Assembly (NCBI RefSeq): GCF_900114325.1
Contig: NZ_FOSR01000005.1
Coordinates: 186,001 to 250,000 of the forward strand
Origin: Rhodanobacter glycinis
Lineage (GTDB): Bacteria > Pseudomonadota > Gammaproteobacteria > Xanthomonadales > Rhodanobacteraceae
Direction: 5' to 3'
Length of the DNA: 64,000 bases
Positions within the stretch are counted from its first letter, which is position 1; the number at the start of each line of letters is the position of its first letter. Below, piece by piece: positions 25,969-34,008 of the stretch. A model generated the notes under the pieces. It worked only from the letters and a program-made list of their open reading frames with translations, was not told where the DNA came from and ran no database searches. The position numbers and the translations under genes were made by a program.

Positions 25969-26204
25969 ATGGCAGCCACGGTCAATGCGTCGATCGCCGA
26001 GCGTCCGCAGCGCAGCCACATCGGTGCCATCGATGTGGTGGTTTACTCGATGGACGCCAAGAATGTGGTCACCATGGCCGGCTCCATGCCGTAGAGGAGA
26101 CGCCGAAAGCACTGACCGTCGCGCAGATCAACGCGGCGATTCGCAAGCATCTGGACCCGAAGAAGCTGGTGATGGTGAAGGCGGGGACATTCGCGGACGA
26201 GTGA
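25969..26204 (+). pseudogene. Internally deleted remnant of an M16 (pitrilysin/insulinase) peptidase
   Basis: From 25969 one frame encodes a stretch that resembles the beginning of an M16 C-terminal half (SHIGAIDVVVYSMDAKNVVT, then MAGSMP) and stops at TAG 26092-26094. A few bases later another frame continues as EETPKALTVAQINAAIRKHL and DPKKLVMVKAGTFADE, the exact type of ending found at the C-terminus of M16 zinc peptidases, and stops at TGA 26202-26204. The central several hundred residues are gone and the two ends are out of frame. The zinc motif HxxEH is absent. It must be a fossil of a larger gene. Confidence 0.6.
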
Positions 26205-26234
26205 TTCCGCTGCGCGTTGCCTGACGCAAAACCG

Positions 26235-26266
26235 AAGGCCGCTGTCCGGAAGGATGGCGGCCTTTC
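26235..26266 (+). terminator. Rho-independent terminator after the M16 remnant
   Basis: AAGGCCGC at 26235-26242 pairs with GCGGCCTT at 26257-26264, followed by TCTCGT; the T-run is short. It is 31 nt past the end of the peptidase remnant, as if it were the terminator of the lost intact gene. Confidence 0.6.
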
Positions 26267-26492
26267 TCGTGCGCGATGATGTGGCGGGTCATGGTCGTGC
26301 AAGCCACGGCGGCGGTTGTCGTGCGGTTCATTCCGCAGCTCCCGGATGCGGGTTGTCCGTCCACCCGTTAACCGGGTGTGGAGTCGTCAGGTCGGCGCGG
26401 GGACCGCAGGTTCACGGCGGGGCCGCCACGCTGTCAGCACCCCCAACAGCACGGTCATCGATACACGCCGTGCGTTCCCACAAGGAGATGCC

Positions 26493-26831
26493 ATGACTAC
26501 CGCACCCCGTTTCCTTTCCGCGTCCACTCTTTCCGGCGATGCCATCAAGAATCCCCAGGGCGATTCGCTGGGCGACCTGAAGGACATCATGATCGAGACC
26601 TCCACCGGCAAGGTGGCTTATGCGGTGTTGTCGTACGGCGGCATCCTGGGCATGGGCGACAAGCTGTTTGCCGTGCCGTGGGAATCGCTGGCGATCGATG
26701 GCGAAAACAAGTGCCTGATCCTCAACGTCAGCAAGGAACGCCTGAAGGATGCACCCGGTTTCGACAAGGATCGCTGGCCGAATTTCGCCGACCCGGCTTT
26801 CGCCGACCAGTTGCGCGGCTATTACCGTTGA
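26493..26831 (+). CDS. PRC-barrel domain protein
   Basis: The 112-residue protein is a single PRC-barrel: LSASTLSGDAIKNPQGDSLG and DLKDIMIETSTGKVAYAVLS with YGGILGMGDKLFAVPWESL, the beta-barrel that also closes RimM and photosynthetic reaction centre H subunits. Stand-alone members are common in proteobacteria and are linked to stress or envelope physiology, with unknown partners. AAGGAG sits 7 nt ahead of ATG 26493, which decides the start against a longer ORF from 26316. No signal peptide. It precedes a small membrane protein gene in the same direction by 116 nt. Confidence 0.88.
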   Translation: MTTAPRFLSASTLSGDAIKNPQGDSLGDLKDIMIETSTGKVAYAVLSYGGILGMGDKLFAVPWESLAIDGENKCLILNVSKERLKDAPGFDKDRWPNFADPAFADQLRGYYR

Positions 26832-26837
26832 AGTGAC

Positions 26838-26859
26838 GCTGGCGCGGATCCGCGCCAGC
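26838..26859. terminator. Perfect 22-nt palindrome after the PRC-barrel gene
   Basis: The sequence GCTGGCGCGGATCCGCGCCA plus GC is self-complementary throughout and is followed by TCTTC. It starts 6 nt after the stop of the PRC-barrel gene and may end or slow its transcription, though the T-run is weak. Confidence 0.5.
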
Positions 26860-26947
26860 TCTTCACGCGCCGATGAGGGCGGATCGACTGCAATGTGGCA
26901 CACCTCGGCGCGCCGATCTGGCGCGTCGACTTGCACAGGAGCCATCG

Positions 26948-27124
26948 ATGTCTTCCTTCGCCATCTACCTGATCGGCATCATCATCGTGATCGGCGGCCT
27001 CGCCTACATCGCCGTATTGGCCCATGTACCCAACCAGTGGATCGTGGGTGGCGTGGTGGTGTTGCTCGGCCTGGGCATCCTGGGCGCGGTCACCAAGACC
27101 CGCCGCAAGGATCCGCCGGAGTGA
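26948..27124 (+). CDS. Small two-helix membrane protein (58 residues)
   Basis: ATG 26948 has an AGGAG box 7-8 nt upstream and opens a 58-residue protein with two hydrophobic helices: about residues 4-25 (FAIYLIGIIIVIGGLAYIAV) and 31-48 (WIVGGVVVLLGLGILGAV), then a charged tail TKTRRKDPPE. The loop LAHVPNQ between them would face the periplasm if the Lys/Arg-rich tail is cytoplasmic. I do not recognise a named family. It lies in a short unit with the PRC-barrel gene and ends before a strong terminator. Confidence 0.75.
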   Translation: MSSFAIYLIGIIIVIGGLAYIAVLAHVPNQWIVGGVVVLLGLGILGAVTKTRRKDPPE

Positions 27125-27150
27125 CTGGTGATCGCGTCGAATGACTGATC

Positions 27151-27185
27151 AACCCATGGGGCCGCGCGGCCCCATGGGTTTTCCA
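27151..27185. terminator. Perfect bidirectional terminator
   Basis: The 30 nt 27151-27180 is a perfect palindrome that starts AACCCATGGGGCCGC, with an A-start on one side and TTTTCC on the other. It lies between the forward small membrane gene and the reverse UbiB-like gene and can serve both. Confidence 0.85.
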
Positions 27186-27196
27186 CCTTTCAGGCT

Positions 27197-28882
27197 TCAG
27201 CCCGTTTCCCGATCCGCCGCGCGCTCCACCTTGCTGTCGCGCCGCAGTGCGTTGAGCAGCAGGCTGCCGCCGAGAACCACGGCCACGGCCAGAAAAATCA
27301 CCGCGAGGTAAGGCAGGCCGAACCAGCGGCCGCTGTCTGCCGTGCCCTTCACCAGTGCCGCGCCCACCACCAGCGCCGCGATGATGATGCCGCTGGCCAC
27401 GCGATTGGCGATCTTCTGCATGCTTTCCATCATGCGCGACTCTTCCAGCCCGTCGATGCGTACGCGCAGGCGGTTCTCCGCCAGCGTGCGCAGGATCGCC
27501 GCCATGTGCTGCGGCGTGTGTCGCGCCAGTTCCTGCATGTCCAGCCATTCGCTGGCCAGGTTGGCTGGTGACATCGAGCTGATGGCTTGCTGGCGCAAGA
27601 CCTGCTGCAGGTGTTGCTCCACCAGCGCGCGCACATCGAGGTTCGGATCCAGCGCATCGGTGACCGCTTCCAGGTTGAGCAGGGTCTTGCCCAGAATGCT
27701 CATCTCCGGCGGTGGACGCAGTCCGCAGGCCGCACCGATGCGGGCCAGTTCCAGCACCAGCCGCCCTTCGGAGAAGCCGCGTTTGGCGCCCTGGAATCCC
27801 ACATAGCTGGATACCAGCTGGTCGAGCTGTCGCCGATAGGTGCCATGCTGGAAATCCTCCAGCTGGGTGCCCATCGCCTCGCTGATCTCGCCGACCTGGT
27901 CGGCATTGCCGCCGATCGCGCCCAGCAGCAGCTTGAGCAGGTTGCGGCGGGTGCGCGGGGTCAGTCGCGCGACCATGCCCAGATCGAACAGCGCCAGCCG
28001 CCGGTCGTCCATCAACAGCACGTTGCCCGGGTGCGGGTCGGCATGCACCAGACCGTGCACGAACACTTGGTCGAGATAGGCGCGCATCAGCTCGGCCGCT
28101 TCGGCACCCATCGGCTGCTCGATCCGCCGCACCGGTGGTATGTGAGTCACCTTGACCCCGTGCACGCGATCCATGGTCAGCACGCGGGTGGTGGTGAAAC
28201 CCTCCACCGGCTGCGGCACGTACAGCCGCGGATAACATTCCAGATTGGCCGCGAAGCATCGCAGGTTGTCCGCTTCCAGCTCGAAGTCGATCTCGTTGGC
28301 GAGGCTGTGGCGCAGCTCGCTGACCCAGTCGACGAAGCCGTAGCGACGACCCATCTCGGTCATCCGCTCGGCCGCACCGGCCAGCTTGTCCAGGATCGCC
28401 AGGTCCTCGCGCAGGGTCTGCGCGATGTGCGGCCGCTGCACCTTGACCACCACCGCACGGCCATCGCGCAGCGTCGCGGCATGCACCTGCGCCATCGAGC
28501 CGGTCGCCAGCGGTTCGTCATCGAAGCTGCTGAACAAGGTGGTGATGCGCGCGTCCAGTTCTTCCTCGATCACCGCGCGCACGGCCGCGACCGGCACCGG
28601 CGTCACATCGTCCTGCATGCGCTCCAGCGCACTCATGTAGGCCGGCGGCACCATGTCCGGGCGGGTCGACAGCGCCTGGCCGATCTTGATGAAGGTGGGG
28701 CCGAGCGCTTCTAGGTCATTGACGAACTGTTCGGGCCGGCCTGCGGGAACCTGGTCGGCCTGGTCCGCCAGGGTGCTTTCCTGCACATCAAGATCAAGCC
28801 CGTCGAACAATCCGGCCTTGCGATAGCGCAGCAGGAACGCGCCGATCTGCGCGTAGCGGGAAAGGCTGCCGTAGTCACTCAT
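27197..28882 (-). CDS. ABC1/AarF/UbiB-family atypical kinase
   Basis: The 561-residue protein belongs to the UbiB/ABC1 family, which supports ubiquinone synthesis and lipid handling through an unusual ATPase/kinase fold. Seen in order: the KxGQ block FIKIGQALSTRPD in the N-terminal part, ATGSMAQVHAATLRDGRAVV with VVKVQRP for the A-rich loop and VAIK-type lysine, HGLVHADPHPGNVLL (catalytic loop) and ALFDLGMV (DFG-equivalent), and two C-terminal membrane helices (GIIIAALVVGAALV and LAVIFLAVAVVLGGSLLL). Length and membrane tail fit UbiB-type members. The short upstream ORF part MGIPR is discarded in favour of ATG 28882. No other ubiquinone genes are nearby, so ubiB identity is not certain. Confidence 0.88.
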   Translation of the reverse strand: MSDYGSLSRYAQIGAFLLRYRKAGLFDGLDLDVQESTLADQADQVPAGRPEQFVNDLEALGPTFIKIGQALSTRPDMVPPAYMSALERMQDDVTPVPVAAVRAVIEEELDARITTLFSSFDDEPLATGSMAQVHAATLRDGRAVVVKVQRPHIAQTLREDLAILDKLAGAAERMTEMGRRYGFVDWVSELRHSLANEIDFELEADNLRCFAANLECYPRLYVPQPVEGFTTTRVLTMDRVHGVKVTHIPPVRRIEQPMGAEAAELMRAYLDQVFVHGLVHADPHPGNVLLMDDRRLALFDLGMVARLTPRTRRNLLKLLLGAIGGNADQVGEISEAMGTQLEDFQHGTYRRQLDQLVSSYVGFQGAKRGFSEGRLVLELARIGAACGLRPPPEMSILGKTLLNLEAVTDALDPNLDVRALVEQHLQQVLRQQAISSMSPANLASEWLDMQELARHTPQHMAAILRTLAENRLRVRIDGLEESRMMESMQKIANRVASGIIIAALVVGAALVKGTADSGRWFGLPYLAVIFLAVAVVLGGSLLLNALRRDSKVERAADRETG

Positions 28883-28982
28883 GCGTGGGATCCCCATCCG
28901 GTCGAGTCCGGTACGTTGGACGATCCTGACGGTTGTTGCGGCAATGCCGCGTCAAGACCCGGGTCTTGACGCGGTGGGGCCA

Positions 28983-29720
28983 TCATTCGCTGGCCGGCAC
29001 CTTTGTGTTGAAGCCCGCCGCCTCCAGTTCACGGGCGGCCGCTTCCATGTCGTGGCGCATGGCGGGGCTGGACAGGAAATCGCGCCCGAGTGCCTGGCCC
29101 AGCACGCGGCCGGCGAAGATGTCCTGCGGCGTGTGCACGCCACGCACGACCCGGCGCCAACCCACTTCCCGCGCGTAGCGGTCAAGCGCCGCCGCGCGCT
29201 GCGGGAGCAGGTGGCCGAGCAGCAGCGCGAATACGGTCGCCCGCGTGCTGTGTCCGCTGGGGTAGCCGTAATCGCGGTTCTTCCAGTCGGCGGCATCGCC
29301 TTCCGGGTCCCACTGGCACGAGTTGACCGGGCACGGTCGCTCGCGATGCCAGGTTTGCTTGGCTTCGTTCTTGGCGCGGTTGGTTTCCTTCTTCACTTCG
29401 GCAAACAGGGCGGCGGTGGCGGGCAGCCGCTGTGCGGTGAAGTCCGGACCCAGCACGGCCGCGAACGAGAACACGCCGAATTTTTCTTCCTGCTTCGCAC
29501 GCGTGGCCTGTGCGGCGGTCCGTGTGGTGTAGGCCTCGAAGGTGACGGTGCGGTCGGCGGCGTCTTCGGCGGTTCCCAATGCCGAGGGTGCCGGCAGCAC
29601 CGCGACGGAGGCGTGCAACTGGGCGTCGCTGAGGTAAGGCCTGGTCGTGTGCGCGTGGCCGATGTTCAGCATCGCCAGACCAAGCACGGCAACACATGCG
29701 CGGGCGGAATTCAGGGTCAT
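28983..29720 (-). CDS. Class A nonspecific acid phosphatase (PAP2 family), secreted
   Basis: The 245-residue periplasmic enzyme removes phosphate from many phosphomonoesters. A signal peptide (residues 1 to about 23, ending GHAHT) is followed by the three PAP2 motifs: K-x6-RP as KQTWHRERPC, PSGH as YPSGHSTRA, and SR-x5-H-x3-D-like as RRVVRGVHTPQDI. The ordering and PFxxLGxDFTAxxLP-like block (VLGPDFTAQRLP) fit PhoN/PhoC proteins. ATG 29720 has GGAG 7 nt upstream; the next ATG at 29738 is also possible. It lies immediately downstream of the TonB receptor, whose stop is at 29740-29742, so the two are almost certainly cotranscribed. Confidence 0.92.
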   Translation of the reverse strand: MTLNSARACVAVLGLAMLNIGHAHTTRPYLSDAQLHASVAVLPAPSALGTAEDAADRTVTFEAYTTRTAAQATRAKQEEKFGVFSFAAVLGPDFTAQRLPATAALFAEVKKETNRAKNEAKQTWHRERPCPVNSCQWDPEGDAADWKNRDYGYPSGHSTRATVFALLLGHLLPQRAAALDRYAREVGWRRVVRGVHTPQDIFAGRVLGQALGRDFLSSPAMRHDMEAAARELEAAGFNTKVPASE

Positions 29721-29739
29721 GCGGGTGCTCCGGTGCATG

Positions 29740-32034
29740 TCAGAGTGCCAGCGACACGGAGGCGAACCAGCTCCGTCCGGGCAGCACGAGGTAGTAGGTG
29801 TCGCCCTTCTTCACCGAGTCGGCGACCTGTTGCCTGGCATCGAACAGGTTCTCCACCTGCAGCTTCAGCTTGTAGCTCTTGATGAACGAGCCGGTGAGGT
29901 TCTGGCCGTAGCCTAGGCTGAGCGCGGCACGCCAGAAGCCGCCGCTGTTGCTGGTGGCGGTGACCGAGGTCGCTTCGTCGGGATTGAAGTCGCCGTTGTA
30001 GACCTTCTGTGCGCCGATGTATTTGCCGGCCAGCGCGGCGAAGAAGCCGCCCTGCGCGTAATTCACGCCCAGTGCCGCGGTGCTGTCGGGGATGTTGGGA
30101 ATGTCCAGGCTGGAGCGCTTGAAGCGCGCATCGAGCAGCGAGCCGTTGGCGAACACGCTCACCCCGCTGCCGACGTAGTAGGTGGCTTCCGCTTCAACGC
30201 CGTGCATGCGTGCACCCTTGGCGGTGGCGTAGATGTCGTCGTGGGTGACCGGGTCGACCGCGCTGAGCGGGTAGTGGTTGTAGTCGATGAAGAAGACGTC
30301 GGCGTCGGCGTTGAAGCGGTCGGTCTTGTATACCGTGCCGAACTGGTAGTTCATCGTCTGCTGGGGACGTGCGCGGTTGAGGCGCGGGTCGGGCACGTAG
30401 AACTGGTTGAGGTTCGGCGCGAGGAAACCCTGTGCCGCCTGTCCGTAGATGCTCCAGTCGTTGCCGAGGCGGTAGTTGGCGCTGAGGTAGCCCAGCGTCT
30501 TGCGCCAGGTCTGGTGGTACTTCAATGGCAGCTTGGTGCCCTGGTTGTACGGCGTGTCGATGTAACGGGTAAAGGCGACGTTCTTCACGCCGGGCGTGAT
30601 GGTCAGCGCCTCGCTGGCCTGCCAGGCGTATTCGGCGTACAGCTGGGTGGTGCGCAAGCGATCATTCATCGTGTACTTGTAGGGCGCGTAGGGATTGCTT
30701 TCGCCGGGCATGATGTCGATCGCGCCACCACGGCCATAGTCCACCGCCACGCTGGAGCGGTCGTTGGAGGTGTATTCAAACCAGCCACCGACGCGGAGCT
30801 GGCCATGATCGTCGGTATGCGCCAGGTTGAACGTGTCGCCCCAGGCACGGTAGTTGTTGACCTTGTAATAGCCGCCCATCGCCGTCTTCGAACTCTTGGT
30901 GCCGACGTAGGCGCTTTCGTGGCTGCCATTGGTGTAGGCATAGGTGTACAGCTTGTTGTCGAGCTGCCAGGTTTCGGTGAGGTCGCTGCGGACGCCCAGG
31001 TATTCCATGTCGGTGTTCTTGTCCTGGTAGTTGTAGCAGTCGCAATCGGTGCTGGTCGGGTCGGTGTTCAGCCCGAAGTTGCGGCCCAGCGTGTCGATCT
31101 GCTGCTGGGTCAACTTGCCCTTGTCCGGCTTGTTGAAGTGGATCGTGTTGTAGTTGCTGAGGAAGGTGATCTCGGTGCGTTCGCCAACCGGCTGCACATA
31201 TTTCAGGTAACCGGTGGTGCGCCGCATCGGCGAATGCGTGTTCGCGGTGTCGGTGTCGTTGTATTGCACGCTGGCGATCAGCTTGCCGCCGTTGAGGCTG
31301 TCGATGCGCCCGGTATCGAGCTCCAGGTGGGTCAGCGAAGTGCCATAGCTGCCAACGCTGTAGGTCGGGATGAACGAGAACGTATCGCGCGCATCCTTCG
31401 AGCGCAGCGCCACGGTGCCGCCGAACGTCGCTGCGCCCAACGTGCTGGCACTGCCGGGACCACGGTCGACGCTGATCTCGCCGATCATCTTGGCCGGGAA
31501 GTAGCTGCTGGTGTGGTGGCTGAAATCGTTGGTGTCGCCGAACGGAATGCCGTCATAGCTGACGTTGTACTGGTTGTCGCTGAAGCCGCGCAGGGTCATC
31601 TGCTTGGATTCGCCCAGCCCCGGTCCGGCCGGACTGATGTTGCTCACGGCCGGTGCAATGTTGGCGATGCTGGCGTAGTCGGCGGTGGGCGCCGAGTAGT
31701 TGTTGATGTAGTCCAGGCCGATCACCGACTGCGGTTGCGTCGCGTCCAGCTCACTTTGCACCGGGGCCTGGGTGATCGCGGAGGCGGTGATGGCGCGCAC
31801 CTCCACTTCCTCCAGTTGCTTCGTGTTGGTGATGTTCGCCGAGCTGCTGCTCGGCATCGCCGTGCCTGGCTGGCCATTCGTGGTTGCGGCATTGGCCACG
31901 CCGGCAAACGACAGCGATGTGGCACACCAGAATGCCATGCGACGGGATTGTCGGATGGCCACGACCAGCGGGCGCCTGGAAAAACGCGCACGGCCAATGG
32001 CACGGCCTGTCAGCATGCATGACGTCATGATCAT
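29740..32034 (-). CDS. TonB-dependent outer-membrane receptor
   Basis: This 764-residue receptor has a long N-terminal signal region (ending in about residue 49, VANAA), a TonB-box-like EEVEVRAITASAI, a plug (about 90-220) with LRGFSDNQYNVSYDGIPFGD and DRGPGSASTLGAATFGGTV, and a beta-barrel that ends in the aromatic strand SWFASVSLAL, as OM proteins do. It imports a bulky ligand with TonB energy. The cotranscribed acid phosphatase suggests the ligand may be a phosphorylated organic compound, an inference from context only. Alternative starts at the second Met (32028) or further in would change only the signal region. Confidence 0.9.
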   Translation of the reverse strand: MIMTSCMLTGRAIGRARFSRRPLVVAIRQSRRMAFWCATSLSFAGVANAATTNGQPGTAMPSSSSANITNTKQLEEVEVRAITASAITQAPVQSELDATQPQSVIGLDYINNYSAPTADYASIANIAPAVSNISPAGPGLGESKQMTLRGFSDNQYNVSYDGIPFGDTNDFSHHTSSYFPAKMIGEISVDRGPGSASTLGAATFGGTVALRSKDARDTFSFIPTYSVGSYGTSLTHLELDTGRIDSLNGGKLIASVQYNDTDTANTHSPMRRTTGYLKYVQPVGERTEITFLSNYNTIHFNKPDKGKLTQQQIDTLGRNFGLNTDPTSTDCDCYNYQDKNTDMEYLGVRSDLTETWQLDNKLYTYAYTNGSHESAYVGTKSSKTAMGGYYKVNNYRAWGDTFNLAHTDDHGQLRVGGWFEYTSNDRSSVAVDYGRGGAIDIMPGESNPYAPYKYTMNDRLRTTQLYAEYAWQASEALTITPGVKNVAFTRYIDTPYNQGTKLPLKYHQTWRKTLGYLSANYRLGNDWSIYGQAAQGFLAPNLNQFYVPDPRLNRARPQQTMNYQFGTVYKTDRFNADADVFFIDYNHYPLSAVDPVTHDDIYATAKGARMHGVEAEATYYVGSGVSVFANGSLLDARFKRSSLDIPNIPDSTAALGVNYAQGGFFAALAGKYIGAQKVYNGDFNPDEATSVTATSNSGGFWRAALSLGYGQNLTGSFIKSYKLKLQVENLFDARQQVADSVKKGDTYYLVLPGRSWFASVSLAL

Positions 32035-32301
32035 AGTGTCCCGGGGCGAAGCGAGGAGGAAAGCCGTCGAGAGTAGGGGGGCTTTTTGACTTTTTTGTTG
32101 CGCTGGGGATGCAGGGAAAAGTCATGCATCGATGGAAGTCCGCGCCATGGCGAGCGGGCTGCCAGCGGCGGGCCCGGGATGAGCGGTCGTGGCATGGGCG
32201 CTGGATCGGCCGGATGGCTTTCGCCGCACGCTCGATCTCGGTTTCGTCACGCAACAGGTCGCACGATGCTGCTGCTCTTTCCGGTGCACGGAGTTCGAGA
32301 C

Positions 32302-33069
32302 ATGTTTGATCCGAAGAGTTTTCGAATCGATGGTCAGGTGGCGGTGATCACCGGCGCCGGCGCGGGAATTGGTCGCGCCATTGCCGAAACTTTCGGCGCC
32401 GCGGGTGCCGCGGTGGTGGTCAGCGACCGCGACGTGGATGCGGCGAAGTCGGTGGCCGAGGCCATCGTGACGGCGGGTGGCAAGGCGGCAAGCATGCCTT
32501 GTGATGTAACGAAGGAAGAGGATCTGGCCGCGCTGGTCAGCGGTACGGTGACGAAGTTCGGCAAGCTCACCATCCTGGTCAGCAATGCCGGCGGTGGCGG
32601 CCCGAAACCGTTCGACATGCCGATGGCGGAGTTTCGCCGGGCGTTCGATCTCAACGTGTTTTCGCTGTTCCGTCTGGCGCAACTGGTCGCGCCGGAGATG
32701 GCGAAGGCCGGCGGCGGGGCGATCCTGGCGATCACCTCGATGGCGGGCGAGAACAAGAACAAGCGCATGGCGTCGTACAGCGCATCGAAAGCGGCAACGA
32801 ATCACCTGATTCACAACATCGCATTCGATCTGGGCCCGATGGGCATCCGCATCAACGGCATCGCGCCGGGCGCCACGCGTACGGCAGCGCTGGAGTCGGT
32901 GCTGAACGACGATATCGAGAAGGCGATGCTGATGCACACGCCGATCCATCGGCTTGGCGAGCCGCAGGACATGGCGAACGCCGCGCTGTTCCTGTGCTCA
33001 CCCGCGGCGGGCTGGGTCAGCGGGCAGATCCTGACGGTGTCGGGTGGTGGCGTGCAGGAACTGGATTGA
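32302..33069 (+). CDS. hdhA: Short-chain dehydrogenase, 7-alpha-hydroxysteroid dehydrogenase-like
   Basis: This 255-residue SDR has the NAD(P) loop TGAGAGIGRAIAE (about 18-30), NAG in VSNAGGGGPKPFDMP, the catalytic Ser in ITSMAGENKN and YSASK for Tyr and Lys. Several blocks match, as I recall it, the E. coli 7-alpha-hydroxysteroid dehydrogenase closely: GGGGPKPFDMPMAEFRRA, FSLFRLAQLVAPEMAKAGGG, IRINGIAPGATRTAALESV and the C-terminus SGQILTVSGGGVQELD. Steroid use in this soil-type organism is unproven and the true substrate could be another hydroxy compound. ATG 32302 is the normal SDR start. Confidence 0.85.
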   Translation: MFDPKSFRIDGQVAVITGAGAGIGRAIAETFGAAGAAVVVSDRDVDAAKSVAEAIVTAGGKAASMPCDVTKEEDLAALVSGTVTKFGKLTILVSNAGGGGPKPFDMPMAEFRRAFDLNVFSLFRLAQLVAPEMAKAGGGAILAITSMAGENKNKRMASYSASKAATNHLIHNIAFDLGPMGIRINGIAPGATRTAALESVLNDDIEKAMLMHTPIHRLGEPQDMANAALFLCSPAAGWVSGQILTVSGGGVQELD

Positions 33070-33170
33070 GTTGCCGGCTGTGCAGTGGCTGATCGACGTG
33101 GTCATTGGCCGGACTCGTCGTTCGGCCGGGGGAGAAATGACAGTCAGTCATGATCGCCATTTCGGTGCCG

Positions 33171-33605
33171 TCAGCGACCATACGAGGCGGCGGCTTCATT
33201 CACGCGCTTGTCGTCGTCGAGACGGATATGCACGCGCAGCCAGCTGGCGAACTCGGCCTCGGACAGGCTGCCTTCGGCGAGGGCGACGTAGTGTGGATAC
33301 AGATCGAGATCGTCTGCATCCAGAACGGCATCGTTGAGCATGATGAAGGTTTCGCAGGTCACCGCGGCCGTGCGCTTGTTGCCATCGACGAAAGGGTGAT
33401 TCCGGGCCAGGCCGAAGGCGAGGCTGGCAGCGAGATCGGCGAGGTCGGGCGGTGGATCGCCGTAGCTATGCAATTGTTGTGGGCGTGCCAGCGCCGAATC
33501 CAGCAGGCTTTCGTCGCGCACGCCGGTGCCGCCACCATGTTCGGCGAGTTGGCGCTCATGGATGGCGATGGCGAGCGGCCGTTCGATCCAGATGATCATG
33601 GTCAT
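33171..33605 (-). CDS. doc: Doc-type toxin (Fic fold, death-on-curing family)
   Basis: The 144-residue protein carries the Doc core HPFVDGNKRTA (about residue 70), with the K instead of G that marks Doc kinases rather than AMPylating Fic enzymes. IHERQLAEHGGGTGVRDESLLDSALARPQ at the N-terminus is the standard Doc opening. Doc phosphorylates and inactivates EF-Tu. It follows the AbrB-like antitoxin gene without gap: the antitoxin TAG at 33609-33611 abuts GTG 33606-33608, with ATG 33605 right behind. The pair forms a type II toxin-antitoxin unit. Flanking context (hdhA, M13 peptidase) has no other mobile gene. Confidence 0.92.
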   Translation of the reverse strand: MTMIIWIERPLAIAIHERQLAEHGGGTGVRDESLLDSALARPQQLHSYGDPPPDLADLAASLAFGLARNHPFVDGNKRTAAVTCETFIMLNDAVLDADDLDLYPHYVALAEGSLSEAEFASWLRVHIRLDDDKRVNEAAASYGR

Positions 33606-33608
33606 CAC

Positions 33609-33830
33609 CTACTGCGCCAGTTTGTGCAGAAGCGTACGTCGCTTGCGCATGACCTCCTCGGCCACTTCCATCTGCTTGGCCAGGGTGGGGTCGTAGGTGG
33701 TGAGGCGGATGCCGTCGGGGGTTTCCAGTGCGAACAGTTCGTCGCCTTTTTCCAGGCGCAGGCGGGCCAGCAGCTCGCGCGGCAGGATGACCCCGGCGGA
33801 GTTGCCGATGGTGGTGATCTTGAGTTTCAT
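33609..33830 (-). CDS. AbrB/MazE-type antitoxin of the Doc unit
   Basis: This 73-residue protein opens with the swapped-hairpin AbrB domain: MKLKITTIGNSAGVILPREL, LARLRLEKGDELFALETPDG. The C-terminal half (TLAKQMEVAEEVMRKRRTLL) is a charged helix that would bind and block the toxin. GGAGG lies 6 nt ahead of ATG 33830, so the longer ORF from TTG 33842 is not used. The N-terminal domain would bind the palindromic operator at 33851-33866 to autorepress the unit. Pairing of an AbrB-type antitoxin with Doc is known but less common than Phd-Doc. Confidence 0.9.
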   Translation of the reverse strand: MKLKITTIGNSAGVILPRELLARLRLEKGDELFALETPDGIRLTTYDPTLAKQMEVAEEVMRKRRTLLHKLAQ

Positions 33831-33850
33831 GGTGGCCTCCAACGGATTGT

Positions 33851-33866
33851 TATAACGTATGTTATA
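33851..33866. promoter_or_regulatory. Inverted-repeat operator of the toxin-antitoxin unit
   Basis: TATAACGTATGTTATA contains TATAAC and GTTATA as a perfect inverted repeat with a 4 nt spacer, AT-rich against the GC-rich background. It is 20 nt upstream of the antitoxin ATG, on the position of a -10 box, and would let the antitoxin block its own promoter. Confidence 0.7.
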
Positions 33867-33956
33867 CGTCGATGCCGAGCCAAGTGCAATGCATCCCGGA
33901 TGCCTTGGTGGAGTGGCGGGCCAGCTTCATGGGCGTTACCGGGCGAGCCCAAAAAC

Positions 33957-33992
33957 AAGGGGCCGCATTCGCATGCGGCCCCTTGGTCTTTT
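33957..33992. terminator. Terminator of the M13 peptidase gene
   Basis: AAGGGGCCGC at 33957-33966 pairs with GCGGCCCCTT at 33975-33984. On the minus strand the hairpin is followed by TTGTTTTTGGG, a good T-run, 17 nt past the peptidase stop. On the plus strand the tail is GGTCTTTT, so it may work both ways. Confidence 0.85.
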
Positions 33993-34008
33993 CAGTGCGT
34001 GAATCGGC

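Noticed and set aside
25872-26204. Single intact gene for a 110-residue protein
   Set aside because: Only the last 37 residues resemble a protein family (M16 C-terminus); the first part is out of frame with the M16-like upstream piece, so a pseudogene explains it better.
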